From contig NZ_JALBGC010000001.1 of assembly GCF_022631375.1 (NCBI RefSeq), positions 992,001-1,056,000 of the forward strand: DNA of 64,000 nucleotides, given 5' to 3'. The notes beneath the pieces were generated by a model. That model ran no database searches. It was not told where the DNA came from and worked only from the letters and a program-made list of their open reading frames with translations. The stretch comes from Hymenobacter cyanobacteriorum. GTDB taxonomy: Bacteria; Bacteroidota; Bacteroidia; Cytophagales; Hymenobacteraceae. Both the position numbers and the translations under genes were made by a program. Shown in pieces: positions 25,468 to 33,644 of this stretch (the first letter of the stretch is position 1; each line of letters begins with the position of its first letter).

Positions 25468-26526
25468 GTGCCCCTTCCCACCTCGCGGCCGCGCCTCACG
25501 GTGGCCGTCACCGGCCTCAATGCCACCGACAGCCCCGGCCCGGGCGTGGCCGTCATCCGCGCCCTGCGCGAAAGCCCCGATTTCGAGTTGCGCATCATCG
25601 GCCTGAGCTACGAGGCACTGGAGCCCGGCATCTACCTGCGCGAGCTGGTAGACAAAACCTACCAGCTGCCCTACCCCACGGCCGGCACGGCGGCGCTGCT
25701 CGAGCGCCTGCGTTACATCCAGGAACAGGAGGACGTGGCCGTACTCATCCCCAACTTCGATGCCGAGCTGTTCAACTTCATCAAGCTCGAAGCGCCGCTG
25801 CGGGCGCTGGGCATCCGCACGTTTCTGCCCACGCTGGCCCAGCTGGAAGCCCGCGACAAGCTGAACCTGCCCGCCTTCGGGGCCGCGCACGGGCTGCGGG
25901 TGCCAGCTAGCCAGCCCCTGTTCGACATTGCCGAGCTGCCCGCCGCCGCCGAGGCCCTGGGCTGGCCGCTGGTGCTGAAGGGCCGCTACTACGACGCCGC
26001 CGTGGTGCACTCGCTGGCCCAGGCCGAGCAGGCTTTTCTGCGCCTGAGCGGCCAGTGGGGCGTGCCGCTCATCGCGCAGCAGTTCGTGGCGGGCCAGGAA
26101 ATCAACATCGCCGGGCTGGGCGACGGCCACGGCCGGGCGCTGAGCGCGGTGCCCATGCGCAAGCTTACCATCACCGACAAGGGCAAGGCCTGGGCCGGCA
26201 TCACTTTGGAGGACGAAGCCCTGCTGGCCCTGGCCCGCCGCTTTGCCGAGGCCACGAAGTGGCGCGGCGGTTTCGAGCTGGAACTGCTGCGCACAGCCGC
26301 CGACGAGCTGGTGATTCTTGAAATCAACCCGCGCTTTCCGGCCTGGGTGTACCTCACGGCCGCCGCCGGCCAGAACCAGCCCGCCGCCCTGCTCCGCCTG
26401 GCCTTGAGCCTGCCCGTGCCGGTGATGGAGGGCTACGCGGTGGGCAAAATGTTCGTGCGCTACGCCTGGGACCTGATTACCGACCACACTGCCTTCCAGC
26501 AAGTGGCCGCGCTGGGCGAACTTTGA
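25468..26526 (+). CDS. ATP-grasp ligase, unknown substrate
   Basis: 352 residues beginning at GTG 25468, six bases after the PqqD-like stop. An N-terminal pre-ATP-grasp domain (VAVTGLNATDSPGPGVAVIR) is followed by the ATP-grasp: the nucleotide-binding Lys in PLVLKGRYYDA, the segment IAQQFVAGQEINIAG, and the metal-binding ELELLRT and VILEINPRFPAW. Family members ligate a carboxylate to an amine or thiol through an acyl-phosphate. With the PqqD-like protein before it and a decarboxylase after it, amide-bond formation on an amino acid or peptide is the best guess. Not a recognisable carbamoyl-phosphate, biotin or Ddl enzyme. Confidence 0.88.
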   Translation: MPLPTSRPRLTVAVTGLNATDSPGPGVAVIRALRESPDFELRIIGLSYEALEPGIYLRELVDKTYQLPYPTAGTAALLERLRYIQEQEDVAVLIPNFDAELFNFIKLEAPLRALGIRTFLPTLAQLEARDKLNLPAFGAAHGLRVPASQPLFDIAELPAAAEALGWPLVLKGRYYDAAVVHSLAQAEQAFLRLSGQWGVPLIAQQFVAGQEINIAGLGDGHGRALSAVPMRKLTITDKGKAWAGITLEDEALLALARRFAEATKWRGGFELELLRTAADELVILEINPRFPAWVYLTAAAGQNQPAALLRLALSLPVPVMEGYAVGKMFVRYAWDLITDHTAFQQVAALGEL

Positions 26527-26544
26527 CCGGTCATTAAATGAACT

Positions 26545-26649
26545 TCATGCAGAGCGCAGCGAAGCATCTTGCCCGCTACCACTAACCCAATCGTGCGCAC
26601 ATCATTGATTACTTGCTGCGGGCAAGATGCTTCGCTGCGCTCTGCATGA
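26545..26649. repeat. Fold-back element, family B copy 1
   Basis: Perfect 32-bp arms 26545-26576 and 26618-26649 around a 41-nt loop; the arm begins tcatgcagagcgcagcgaag. It occupies the gap between the ATP-grasp and decarboxylase genes without breaking the operon's direction. Confidence 0.95.
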
Positions 26650-26667
26650 CGTTCTGCTTCCCCCTCC

Positions 26668-28011
26668 ATGAAACAACCCTACGAACGTCCCACTCTCCGC
26701 AAGCTCACGGGTGGCCTGCCGGGCAAGTTTGGCCCCCGGGCCGGCGCGCCGGCCGTGGAAACGCTCGACGGCGTGCGTGTGGCCGAGTTGGTGGCGCAGT
26801 TCGGCTCGCCTTTGTTCATCATCAGCGAGCGGCAGCTGCGGCGCAGCTACCAGGCGGTGCAGCGGGCCTTTGCCACGCGCTACCCGGCGGTGCAACTGGC
26901 GTGGTCGTACAAAACCAACTACCTGAACGCGGTGTGCCGCACCTTCCACCAGGAGGGCGCGTGGGCCGAGGTGGTGAGCGGCATGGAGCTGGAAAAGGCT
27001 TTGCTGAACGGCGTGCCCGGCCCGCACATCCTCTTCAACGGCCCCGGCAAGCGGCGCGCCGATTTGGAGCGGGCCTGTGAGGTCGATGCTGTGATTCACC
27101 TCGACAATGCCGACGAGCTGCACCTGCTGCTGGCCGTGGCCGAGGGCCGCGCGCCGCGCCCCCGCGTGGCTTTGCGCGTGAACCTCGATGCCGGCCTGCA
27201 CCCGCAGTGGGACCGGTTCGGCTTCAACCTGGAAAACGGCGAGGCCTGGCAGGCGCTGGGCCGGGTGGTGGCCTCGGGCCAGCTTGAGCTGGTGGGGCTG
27301 CATTGCCACATCGGCACCTACGTGCTGCAACCAGCCGCCTACGCCACGGCCGCCGCCAAGCTGGCGGCGCTGGCGTTGCGCTGCCAGCGCGAGCTGCACA
27401 CGCTGGTGCACTACCTCGACCTGGGCGGCGGCTTCCCTTCGACCAACACGTTGAAAGGGGCCTACCTGCCCGCCACTGACACCGTGCCCGGCATCGATGA
27501 ATACGCCGAGGCCATTACCGGGGCGCTGCTGGCTGCCGGCTTCGCGCCCGACGAGCGGCCGCTGCTGGTACTGGAAGCCGGCCGCGCGCTAGTCGACGAC
27601 GCGGGCTCGCTCATCGGCTCGGTGCTGGCCAACAAGCGCCTGGCCGACGGCCGCCGCGCCACCATCCTCGACTTTGGCGTGAACCTGCTGTTCACTTCCT
27701 TCTGGTACGACCACCACATCAGCCCCGCCCGAACCTTCTCCGACCACACCGAGCCCACCGTGCTCTACGGCCCGCTCTGCATGAACATCGACCAGCTGCG
27801 CGCCAGCATCAGCCTGCCCCTGCTCGCGCCCGGCGACCAGGTGGTGGTGCACAAAGTGGGCGCGTATAACATGAGCCAGTGGCAGCAGTTCATCAACCTG
27901 CGCCCCAACGTGGTGCTGCTCGACCAAGCCGGCGCGGTGCACCTCATCCGCGCCGCCGAAACGCTGGAGTATTTGCAGCAGTTGGAGCAGGTGCCGGAAC
28001 ACCTAAGGTAG
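26668..28011 (+). CDS. Fold-III PLP decarboxylase (DAP/Orn/Arg decarboxylase 2 family)
   Basis: 447 residues. The alanine-racemase-like barrel carries the PLP Lys in AWSYKTNYLN (Lys 82), HCHIGTYV, the glycine loop YLDLGGGFPS, and EAGRALVDDAGSL. The C-terminal beta-domain has YGPLCMNIDQL with the conserved Cys. These match diaminopimelate-type decarboxylases, but the motifs diverge (EAGR rather than EPGR) and lysA is normally found with lysine genes, so the natural substrate may be another amino acid or a ligated product. Its TAG stop (28009-28011) lies inside the first bases of a fold-back repeat. Operon context: after PqqD-like and ATP-grasp genes. Confidence 0.88.
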   Translation: MKQPYERPTLRKLTGGLPGKFGPRAGAPAVETLDGVRVAELVAQFGSPLFIISERQLRRSYQAVQRAFATRYPAVQLAWSYKTNYLNAVCRTFHQEGAWAEVVSGMELEKALLNGVPGPHILFNGPGKRRADLERACEVDAVIHLDNADELHLLLAVAEGRAPRPRVALRVNLDAGLHPQWDRFGFNLENGEAWQALGRVVASGQLELVGLHCHIGTYVLQPAAYATAAAKLAALALRCQRELHTLVHYLDLGGGFPSTNTLKGAYLPATDTVPGIDEYAEAITGALLAAGFAPDERPLLVLEAGRALVDDAGSLIGSVLANKRLADGRRATILDFGVNLLFTSFWYDHHISPARTFSDHTEPTVLYGPLCMNIDQLRASISLPLLAPGDQVVVHKVGAYNMSQWQQFINLRPNVVLLDQAGAVHLIRAAETLEYLQQLEQVPEHLR

Positions 28012-28094
28012 GGGCGGGGCTCGCCCCCGCCCGTCGTTGAACAGACTCGTTGGTTTTGTGCCAACGGGCGGGCGGGGGCAAGCCCCGCCCCTAC
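28008..28094. repeat. Fold-back element, family C copy 2
   Basis: 26-bp arms 28008-28033 and 28069-28094, one mismatch; gtaggggcggggctcgcccc is the outer part. It overlaps the stop codon of the decarboxylase gene and precedes the transporter gene by 25 bp. Confidence 0.93.
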
Positions 28095-28119
28095 TTCGAT
28101 TATCTTTCGCTTTACCCTA

Positions 28120-30624
28120 ATGGTCTTCCCACGACCAATGCCAACCTTCTTCGTCTCCTTCTTCCGTCCCCTCCTCCGCACCTACGCCATGCTGTTCTTC
28201 TCGCAGCACCTGGGGTTTGCGGGCGTGCTGCTGCTGGTGAGCTTCGCGCACCCCACGGCGGGCGTGGCGGGGCTGGCGGCAGCGGCGCTGGCGGTGGCCG
28301 GGGCGCGGCTGGGCGGCTTCAACCGGGAATGGACGGATGCCGGCGCCTACAGCTTCAACGCGCTGCTGATGGGGCTGGCGCTGGCCACGTTTTACCCGCC
28401 GGGGTGGGCACTGGCGGGGCTGGTGGTGGTGGGCGCGGGCGTGGCGCTGCTGCTGAGCGTGGCCCTGGGCGGCTGGCTGGGCGGACGCGGGCTGCCGGCG
28501 CTGTCGCTGCCCTTCGTGGCCACCACCTGGCTGCTGATGCTGGGCGGCGCGCCCCTGCTGCACCTGCCGGCCGGCGAAACCAGCGTGTACTGGCTGAACG
28601 ATGCCTACGCCCTGGGCGGGCCGCGCCTGGTGGCGGCCGCCCGCTGGGTGGGCGACTGGCCCTGGCCGCCGCTGCTGGCCACCTACCTGCGGGCGCTGGG
28701 CTCGGTGCTGTTTCAGGACAGCGCGGCGGCCGGGCTGCTGGTGGCGCTGGGGCTGCTGTGGCACTCGCGCATTGCGTTCACGCTCTCGGTGCTGGCGTTT
28801 GCCACGGCCGTGGGGCTGGCCTGGCTGAACGGCACCGTGCCGGGCAGTTTCAGTGAATACAACCTCGGCGCCAACTACATCATCGCGGCCATTGCCGTGG
28901 GCAGCGTGTTTGTGATACCCTCGGGCACGAGCTACGGCTGGGCCCTGGCCAGCGTGCCCGTGACGGTGCTGGCGCTGGCGGCCCTCACGGCCGCGCTCGA
29001 CAAGCTGGGGCTGCCGGCGCTGTCGCTGCCCTACTGCACCACGGCGCTGCTGTTCCTGTACGTGCTGCTGCTGCGCCAGCGGGCTGGTGGCGGGCTGGTC
29101 CTCACACCCATCCAACGCTACTCGCCCGAGCGCAACCTCTACGCCTATGCCACCGACCGCGTGCGGCTGGCCCACCAGGGCGCGGTGGCCCTCACCCTCC
29201 CCTTTTTGGGCACCTGGACCTGCACGCAGGGCTACGCCGACGGTGGTCCCACCCACCTCGGCGACTGGGGCGCGGCCCTCGACTTCGCCATTGCCGATGC
29301 CGACGGCCGCACCTACCAGGGCCTGGGCCTGAGTTTGAGCGACTACTACGCCTACAACAAGCCCGTGCTGGCCCCCGCCGACGGCGTAGTGGAAGAAGTC
29401 ATTCAGCACCTCGAAGACAACGCCATCGGCGAAGTGAACCTGACCCAGAACTGGGGCAACACCGTGGTGCTGCGCCACGCGCCGGGGCTGTTCACGCAGC
29501 TCTCGCACCTGCGCGCCCACTCGGTGCCGGTGAAAGTGGGCGACCACGTGCGGCGCGGCGACATCGTCGGCACCTGCGGCTCGTCGGGACGCTCGCCCGA
29601 GCCGCACCTGCACTTCCAGGTGCAGGCCACGCCCTACGTGGGCTCGCGCACGCTGGCGTACCCATTGGCCTATTTTGTGGCCGAAGGCAGGAAGGACGCG
29701 TCCAATGTCTTGAACGGACTTTTCAATGCATTAGAAGCTCCTTCCTATTCATTGGAAGACGATTCCTACGTTTCGGACGCGCCTTCCTACGCATCGGACG
29801 CGTCTTCCTACGTTTCGGATGCGCCTTCCTACGTTTCGGATGCGCCTTCCTACGCATCGGATACGCCTTCCTACGTTTCGGATACGCCTTCCTACATTTC
29901 GAAAACACCTTCCTACGTTTCGGACGCGTCTTCCTACGTTTCGAAAACGTCAGCCAAAACGTCTGGGCCCTCATTTATGCAGCCCAGCCTGGCACAGCTA
30001 AAGCATTTCACTGTGCCCGTGGCCGGCGAAACCGTGCGCCCGCCCGCCTTTAGCCGCACCCTGAGCCAGGCCCTGCGCCTGCCGCCCGGTTACGCGCTGG
30101 AAGTGCGGTCGGCCGCCGCGCCCGAAGGCCCATCCCAACGCTGGGAAGTCTTTACCGATGCCTACAACCTGCGCTACCTGCGCTGCCAGGCCACGAGCGC
30201 GGTGCTGTACTTCGGCGGCGATGAGTCGGTATTCTACTGCACGGCGTTTTATGGCGACGAAAGCTCGTGGCTCTACGCGTTTTACCTGGCCGCCTACCGG
30301 GTGCCGCTGGCCCTGCTGCCGGGCCAAACCACCCACGATGAGTTGCCGCTGAGCATCGTGCGCCAGCCCGCGCTGGCCTGGGCGCAGGACGTGCTGGCTC
30401 CCTTCTACCGCTTCGTGCGCCCCACTTTCGCGCTTGCCGAAGCTGCCGCGCCGACCGCCGGCCGCACCGTGGTGCTGCGCAGCCGCGTGGCCGTGGCCTG
30501 GTTCGGCCGCGAGCGCGAAACCCAAGCCGCCGAGTTGACTTTCCGCGACGGGATGCTGGCCGGGTTGCGCGTGCGGCGCCAGGGGCAGGAGGTTTCCTTG
30601 CATTTTAGCCAGCCGAACGCATGA
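28120..30624 (+). CDS. Urea-transporter / M23 metallopeptidase fusion
   Basis: 834 residues in three parts. Residues about 1-320: polytopic urea-transporter (UT) domain with FNREWTDAGAYSFNALLMGL and two internal GLPALSLPF/Y signatures of the UT pore repeats. Residues about 350-515: LytM/M23 peptidase-like domain with HLGDWGAALDF, NTVVLRHAPGLFTQLSHL and the zinc-type PHLHFQ motif. Residues about 545-612: a 7-residue repeat (SYVSDAP and variants), then a 220-residue C-terminal region without known family. The transporter would move urea or another small amide; the peptidase would face the periplasm. Start could also be the ATG at 28138. ATGA overlap with the next gene shows translational coupling. 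No urease genes are in view. Confidence 0.88.
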   Translation: MVFPRPMPTFFVSFFRPLLRTYAMLFFSQHLGFAGVLLLVSFAHPTAGVAGLAAAALAVAGARLGGFNREWTDAGAYSFNALLMGLALATFYPPGWALAGLVVVGAGVALLLSVALGGWLGGRGLPALSLPFVATTWLLMLGGAPLLHLPAGETSVYWLNDAYALGGPRLVAAARWVGDWPWPPLLATYLRALGSVLFQDSAAAGLLVALGLLWHSRIAFTLSVLAFATAVGLAWLNGTVPGSFSEYNLGANYIIAAIAVGSVFVIPSGTSYGWALASVPVTVLALAALTAALDKLGLPALSLPYCTTALLFLYVLLLRQRAGGGLVLTPIQRYSPERNLYAYATDRVRLAHQGAVALTLPFLGTWTCTQGYADGGPTHLGDWGAALDFAIADADGRTYQGLGLSLSDYYAYNKPVLAPADGVVEEVIQHLEDNAIGEVNLTQNWGNTVVLRHAPGLFTQLSHLRAHSVPVKVGDHVRRGDIVGTCGSSGRSPEPHLHFQVQATPYVGSRTLAYPLAYFVAEGRKDASNVLNGLFNALEAPSYSLEDDSYVSDAPSYASDASSYVSDAPSYVSDAPSYASDTPSYVSDTPSYISKTPSYVSDASSYVSKTSAKTSGPSFMQPSLAQLKHFTVPVAGETVRPPAFSRTLSQALRLPPGYALEVRSAAAPEGPSQRWEVFTDAYNLRYLRCQATSAVLYFGGDESVFYCTAFYGDESSWLYAFYLAAYRVPLALLPGQTTHDELPLSIVRQPALAWAQDVLAPFYRFVRPTFALAEAAAPTAGRTVVLRSRVAVAWFGRERETQAAELTFRDGMLAGLRVRRQGQEVSLHFSQPNA
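29755..29955 (+). repeat. 21-bp tandem repeat inside the transporter/peptidase gene
   Basis: About ten in-frame 21-bp units of the type cttcctacgtttcggacgc, with tttcgga/catcgga and acgcg/atgcg variants, coding for seven-residue SYVSDAP-like units. Units are too similar at DNA level for an old repeat, which suggests recent slippage or gene conversion. There are no spacers, so it is not a CRISPR. Confidence 0.9.
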
Positions 30625-32027
30625 TGGCCGCACACGCTTCACGTAGCGCGAACTTTGAAGCCCGCGCCGCCGCGCCATCAGGGCTGAGCAAATGGCGCGG
30701 CGACGCGGACGACAGAGTCCGCGCGACATTCCTGCTGCTGCTGGTGCTGCTCCTCGCCGCTGCTCCGGCCGGCCGCGCCCAGGCACCTGCCGTCCGGCCC
30801 GATTCCACGCTACGCTCGGCTTCGGAACTGATGGCGCCGCTGCCCGATTCGATGGTCGTAGTCGCCCCCGAAAAGCCCCTGCCCCGCCTCGCCCCTGCCC
30901 CGCCCACGCTGGCCGATTTCCGCTACGCCGACAGCGTGTTTGCGGCGCTGGCCGCGCGCGGGCGCTGGGCGGCGCTCGATTCGGCTGTGCGGGCGGCGCA
31001 GCAGCTCGGTTCCGACTACCCCGCCCTGCACCGCTACCGGGGCCAGGCGGCCCTGCACCGCGAGCGGCCGGCCGCGGCCCTGCGCGAGTACGGCACCGCC
31101 CTGCACACCAACCCACTCGATACCCTGGCCCGCTACGGCCTCACGCTGGCCTACCTGCAGCTCAACCAGCCCGGCCCGGCCGCGCTGCTGGCCCGCGCCC
31201 TGCCCGACTCGCTGCGGCGCCCCCTGCACCTGGCCGGCTTCCGGCTGCTGACCGGGGTGGAAGTGGAAGGCGGCGCGCAATTCCCCAACACGTTTCACCG
31301 GGGGCCATCGGCTTTTGGGCGGCTGGGGTTCAGCAGCCGGCTCAGCCCGCGCGTCAGCCTCACCCAGAACCTCACGCACTTCAGCCAAAGCCTCGACCAG
31401 CCCGACATCGAGCGCCGGGGCTTCGACCGCCGCTACCGCATCCGCCAGAACCAGTACCACGCCCTGCTGGCCGTGCAGCTAAGCCCGCGCTGGCGGGCGC
31501 TGGCCGGCTACCATGTCCTCAGCAGCGACCTGGGCCGCCGCGAGAGCCCCATCGGCCAGATGGGCTACGCGGCCCTCGCCTACACCCGCCCCTACTACAC
31601 GGTGCAGGCCGGCTTTTACGCCGGCACCCTCACCGACACCGCCCGCACCCAAACCGACCTGCGCCTGACCGTGTACCCGCTCGGCAACCTGCGCCTCTAT
31701 GGTTTCGGAAGGGCCAGCGTGGTGCGCTCGGCCGGCCGCAGCTACCCCAATGGCGTATTTGGCGCGGGCGGCCGGCTGCACCGCCGCGTCTGGGCCGAAG
31801 CCTACGGCGGCCTGGGCCTGGTGCCCGTGCTGGCCGAAGTGGATGGCACCTACGTGTATAACCTGCTCGACCCTGTGCGCGAGCGCGCCGGGGCCAGCCT
31901 GCTATTTTTGCTGCCGAAGCAGCTCTCGCTGCGCCTGGCCGGCAGCACCGAACGCCGCCGCGACGCCTTCAACGGCACCTATTATTCGCTCCAATCTTTA
32001 AGCACGACTCTCGCATGGACCTGGTAA
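30621..32027 (+). CDS. TPR plus outer-membrane beta-barrel protein
   Basis: 468 residues. A hydrophobic segment near residues 36-52 (TFLLLLVLLLAAAPAGRAQA) looks like a signal peptide, so the true start may be later than the ATG at 30621. Residues about 95-205 have TPR-like helices (PALHRYRGQAALHRERPAAA, then TLARYGLTLAYLQLNQPGPA). The remainder is a beta-barrel: repeated aromatic strands such as TQNLTHFSQSL and YHALLAVQLSPRWRALAGYH, ending with aromatic TTLAWTW. The plan resembles YaiO-type outer-membrane proteins, by inference. The ATG overlaps the previous stop (ATGA). It is probably the outer-membrane partner of the transporter/peptidase. Confidence 0.75.
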   Translation: MMAAHASRSANFEARAAAPSGLSKWRGDADDRVRATFLLLLVLLLAAAPAGRAQAPAVRPDSTLRSASELMAPLPDSMVVVAPEKPLPRLAPAPPTLADFRYADSVFAALAARGRWAALDSAVRAAQQLGSDYPALHRYRGQAALHRERPAAALREYGTALHTNPLDTLARYGLTLAYLQLNQPGPAALLARALPDSLRRPLHLAGFRLLTGVEVEGGAQFPNTFHRGPSAFGRLGFSSRLSPRVSLTQNLTHFSQSLDQPDIERRGFDRRYRIRQNQYHALLAVQLSPRWRALAGYHVLSSDLGRRESPIGQMGYAALAYTRPYYTVQAGFYAGTLTDTARTQTDLRLTVYPLGNLRLYGFGRASVVRSAGRSYPNGVFGAGGRLHRRVWAEAYGGLGLVPVLAEVDGTYVYNLLDPVRERAGASLLFLLPKQLSLRLAGSTERRRDAFNGTYYSLQSLSTTLAWTW

Positions 32028-32623
32028 AGCTGACCCTCGCCGTGGCCCTCGTGGGCGCTGCCCCGGCCGCCGCCCAGGCCCAGGCCGAGCAGTCGGCCGC
32101 CTTTTCCAGCAGCTACTCGGCCGAGGCCAAGGCCGACTACGCCGAGGCCATCGCGCCCATCCGCGCCATCTACACGGGCACCTACGAGCAGAACCTGCGC
32201 CTGGGCTGGCTCTACTTCCTGGCCAAAAACTACACCGCCGCCGCCGCTCACTACCAGAAAGCCGTGGAGCAGCGCCCCTACGCCATCGAGCCCAAGCTCG
32301 GCCTCATCAAGCCCCTGAACGCGCTGGGCCAGATTGACCGCATGCTCACCACCTACGAGAGCATCCTCAAAATTGACCCGCAGAACACCCAGGCCAACTA
32401 CTGGACCGGCGTCATCTTCCTCAACCGCAAGGCCTACGCCCCGGCCGCCCGCTACTTCGAGCGCGTCGTCAACCTATACCCCTTCGACTACGACTCCAAC
32501 CTCTCGCTGGCCTGGGCCTACTTCAACCTCGGCAAAAAAGCCGAAGCCCGCGCCCTCTACACCAAAGCCCTGCTCATCCGCCCCGGCGATGCCGCCGCCA
32601 CCGCCGGCCTGAAACGGCTGTAG
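32015..32623 (+). CDS. Periplasmic TPR protein
   Basis: 202 residues, signal peptide MDLVKLTLAVALVGAAPAAA. Four or so TPR units follow, such as LRLGWLYFLAKNYTAAAAHY, AIEPKLGLIKPLNALGQI, TQANYWTGVIFLNRKAYAPA and SNLSLAWAYFNLGKKAEARA. TPR domains scaffold protein complexes. The ATG lies 13 bases inside the preceding gene's end, so it is coupled and completes the six-gene unit that starts at 25222. Confidence 0.9.
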   Translation: MDLVKLTLAVALVGAAPAAAQAQAEQSAAFSSSYSAEAKADYAEAIAPIRAIYTGTYEQNLRLGWLYFLAKNYTAAAAHYQKAVEQRPYAIEPKLGLIKPLNALGQIDRMLTTYESILKIDPQNTQANYWTGVIFLNRKAYAPAARYFERVVNLYPFDYDSNLSLAWAYFNLGKKAEARALYTKALLIRPGDAAATAGLKRL

Positions 32624-32659
32624 CGGGAAAGGAGCAAGCAGAAGTAAGAAGTGAATAAG

Positions 32660-32769
32660 CAGAACGTCATGCAGAGCGCAGCGAAGCATCTTGCCCGCCA
32701 CCAGTAAACCTTTTTTTCTGATTGCATTGCGCGGTAAAGATGCTTCGCTGCGCTCTGCATGACGTTCTG
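32660..32769. repeat. Fold-back element, family B copy 2
   Basis: Perfect 33-bp arms 32660-32692 and 32737-32769, containing cagaacgtcatgcagagcgc. It separates the TPR gene from the convergent small-protein cluster. Confidence 0.95.
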
Positions 32770-32787
32770 TTTGCTCACTCTTCGTCC

Positions 32788-33030
32788 TTACGCCGCCGCT
32801 GGCAGGCAGCGCACCACGTAGGCCGCCAGCGCCCCAAACGTCTCCACCCGTTGCAGCTCCGCATCATCCAGCTGCACCCGAAACGTGCGTTCCACGTCGC
32901 AATACAGCTCGGCCCGCTCGATGCCGCTGGCGTACACTGCGCTCAGCCGCCGGCGCGGAATAAGCTGCGTCGAAGCAATAAGATGGCGGCGCAGAATGCG
33001 GCGCAGGGTTTTATACACGCGGCGTTTCAT
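32788..33030 (-). CDS. Acyl-carrier-protein-like small protein lacking the Ser site
   Basis: 80 residues with a basic N-terminus (MKRRVYKTLRRILRRH) and a C-terminal half that reads like the ACP helix 2-3 region: ERAELYCDVERTFRVQLDD, then AELQRVETFGALAAYV. In ACPs a DSL triplet before the aligned helix carries phosphopantetheine; here the equivalent is GIERAEL, without Ser. If the relationship is right it is a non-carrying ACP homologue, possibly a protein-binding adaptor. Last gene of a small minus-strand set. Confidence 0.6.
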   Translation of the reverse strand: MKRRVYKTLRRILRRHLIASTQLIPRRRLSAVYASGIERAELYCDVERTFRVQLDDAELQRVETFGALAAYVVRCLPAAA

Positions 33031-33086
33031 AATAGCGGGGTTAATGATAAGTGGATAGGTAACAAGCTGGCCGACCCCGGACGGGG

Positions 33087-33218
33087 CTATTTCTTGGGCC
33101 GGCGGCCCTGGCGGTAGGCGCGTTTCTGAGCGGTTTGCTGGGCTTGCAGGCGGGCATATTCATCGGCTTTGAGCACCGAACGCAACAGGTCCTGGGTTTC
33201 GTCTTCGAGGCGGGACAT
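33087..33218 (-). CDS. Hypothetical 43-residue basic protein
   Basis: Short reading frame MSRLEDETQDLLRSVLKADE continuing to a basic end (QGRRPKK). One amphipathic helix is likely. Support: codon use like its neighbours, same orientation as flanking genes, and close spacing (56 bp to the ACP-like gene, 51 bp from the upstream gene). No family recognised. Confidence 0.5.
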   Translation of the reverse strand: MSRLEDETQDLLRSVLKADEYARLQAQQTAQKRAYRQGRRPKK

Positions 33219-33269
33219 AAATGGAGGAAAAGAGGTGAGAGGAAACGGAATGAGCAGCCGCGGCCAGGC

Positions 33270-33644
33270 TCAGAATTGCGCGGGCAAGCCCAGCTGCGCG
33301 GCTTGCTGCGGATGCGCCGCCTGCCACTGCCGCAGCCGGCCCAGTTGCGCGGCCGTGAGCGCCACGGCGATTTCGCGGCGGGCAATGGCCGGGGCCGTGG
33401 CTTCGGCGGCATCGGTCTGCACGCGGCGGGTGGCGGTAATCTGCTCGGGCAGCAGCTCCACGGCTGCCGATACTTCCTGTAGCAGCGCTGCGCCGGAATC
33501 GGTGAGCGGCTGGGCCAGCACCACGGGCCAGGTGCGGGGCGTGGGCGTTTCAGCATCGCGCATCTGGGCGGCAACCGGATGGGCGGACAGCCCGGCGGCC
33601 ACGACTACCAGGGCGCAAAACGAGCGGGCAAAGGTTGAAGCCAT
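33270..33644 (-). CDS. Hypothetical secreted protein
   Basis: 124 residues with a signal peptide (MASTFARSFCALVVVAAGLS, cleaved after AHPVAAQ). The mature part is an alpha-helical segment: LLQEVSAAVELLPEQITATR, then ALTAAQLGRLRQWQAAHPQQ. That helical hairpin pattern recalls CpxP/Spy-like periplasmic proteins, but the LTxxQ motif is only approximate. Proposed role unknown. It is followed by the tiny basic protein and ACP-like gene on the same strand. Confidence 0.65.
   Translation of the reverse strand: MASTFARSFCALVVVAAGLSAHPVAAQMRDAETPTPRTWPVVLAQPLTDSGAALLQEVSAAVELLPEQITATRRVQTDAAEATAPAIARREIAVALTAAQLGRLRQWQAAHPQQAAQLGLPAQF

Noticed and set aside
29755..29955. Possible CRISPR array
   Set aside because: Units are adjacent without spacers and stay in frame with the gene.
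29723..29974. Basic repeat frame (KRRKARP-type) on the minus strand over the 21-bp repeats
   Set aside because: Shadow of the tandem repeat; no start context, and the + frame is continuous with the transporter gene.
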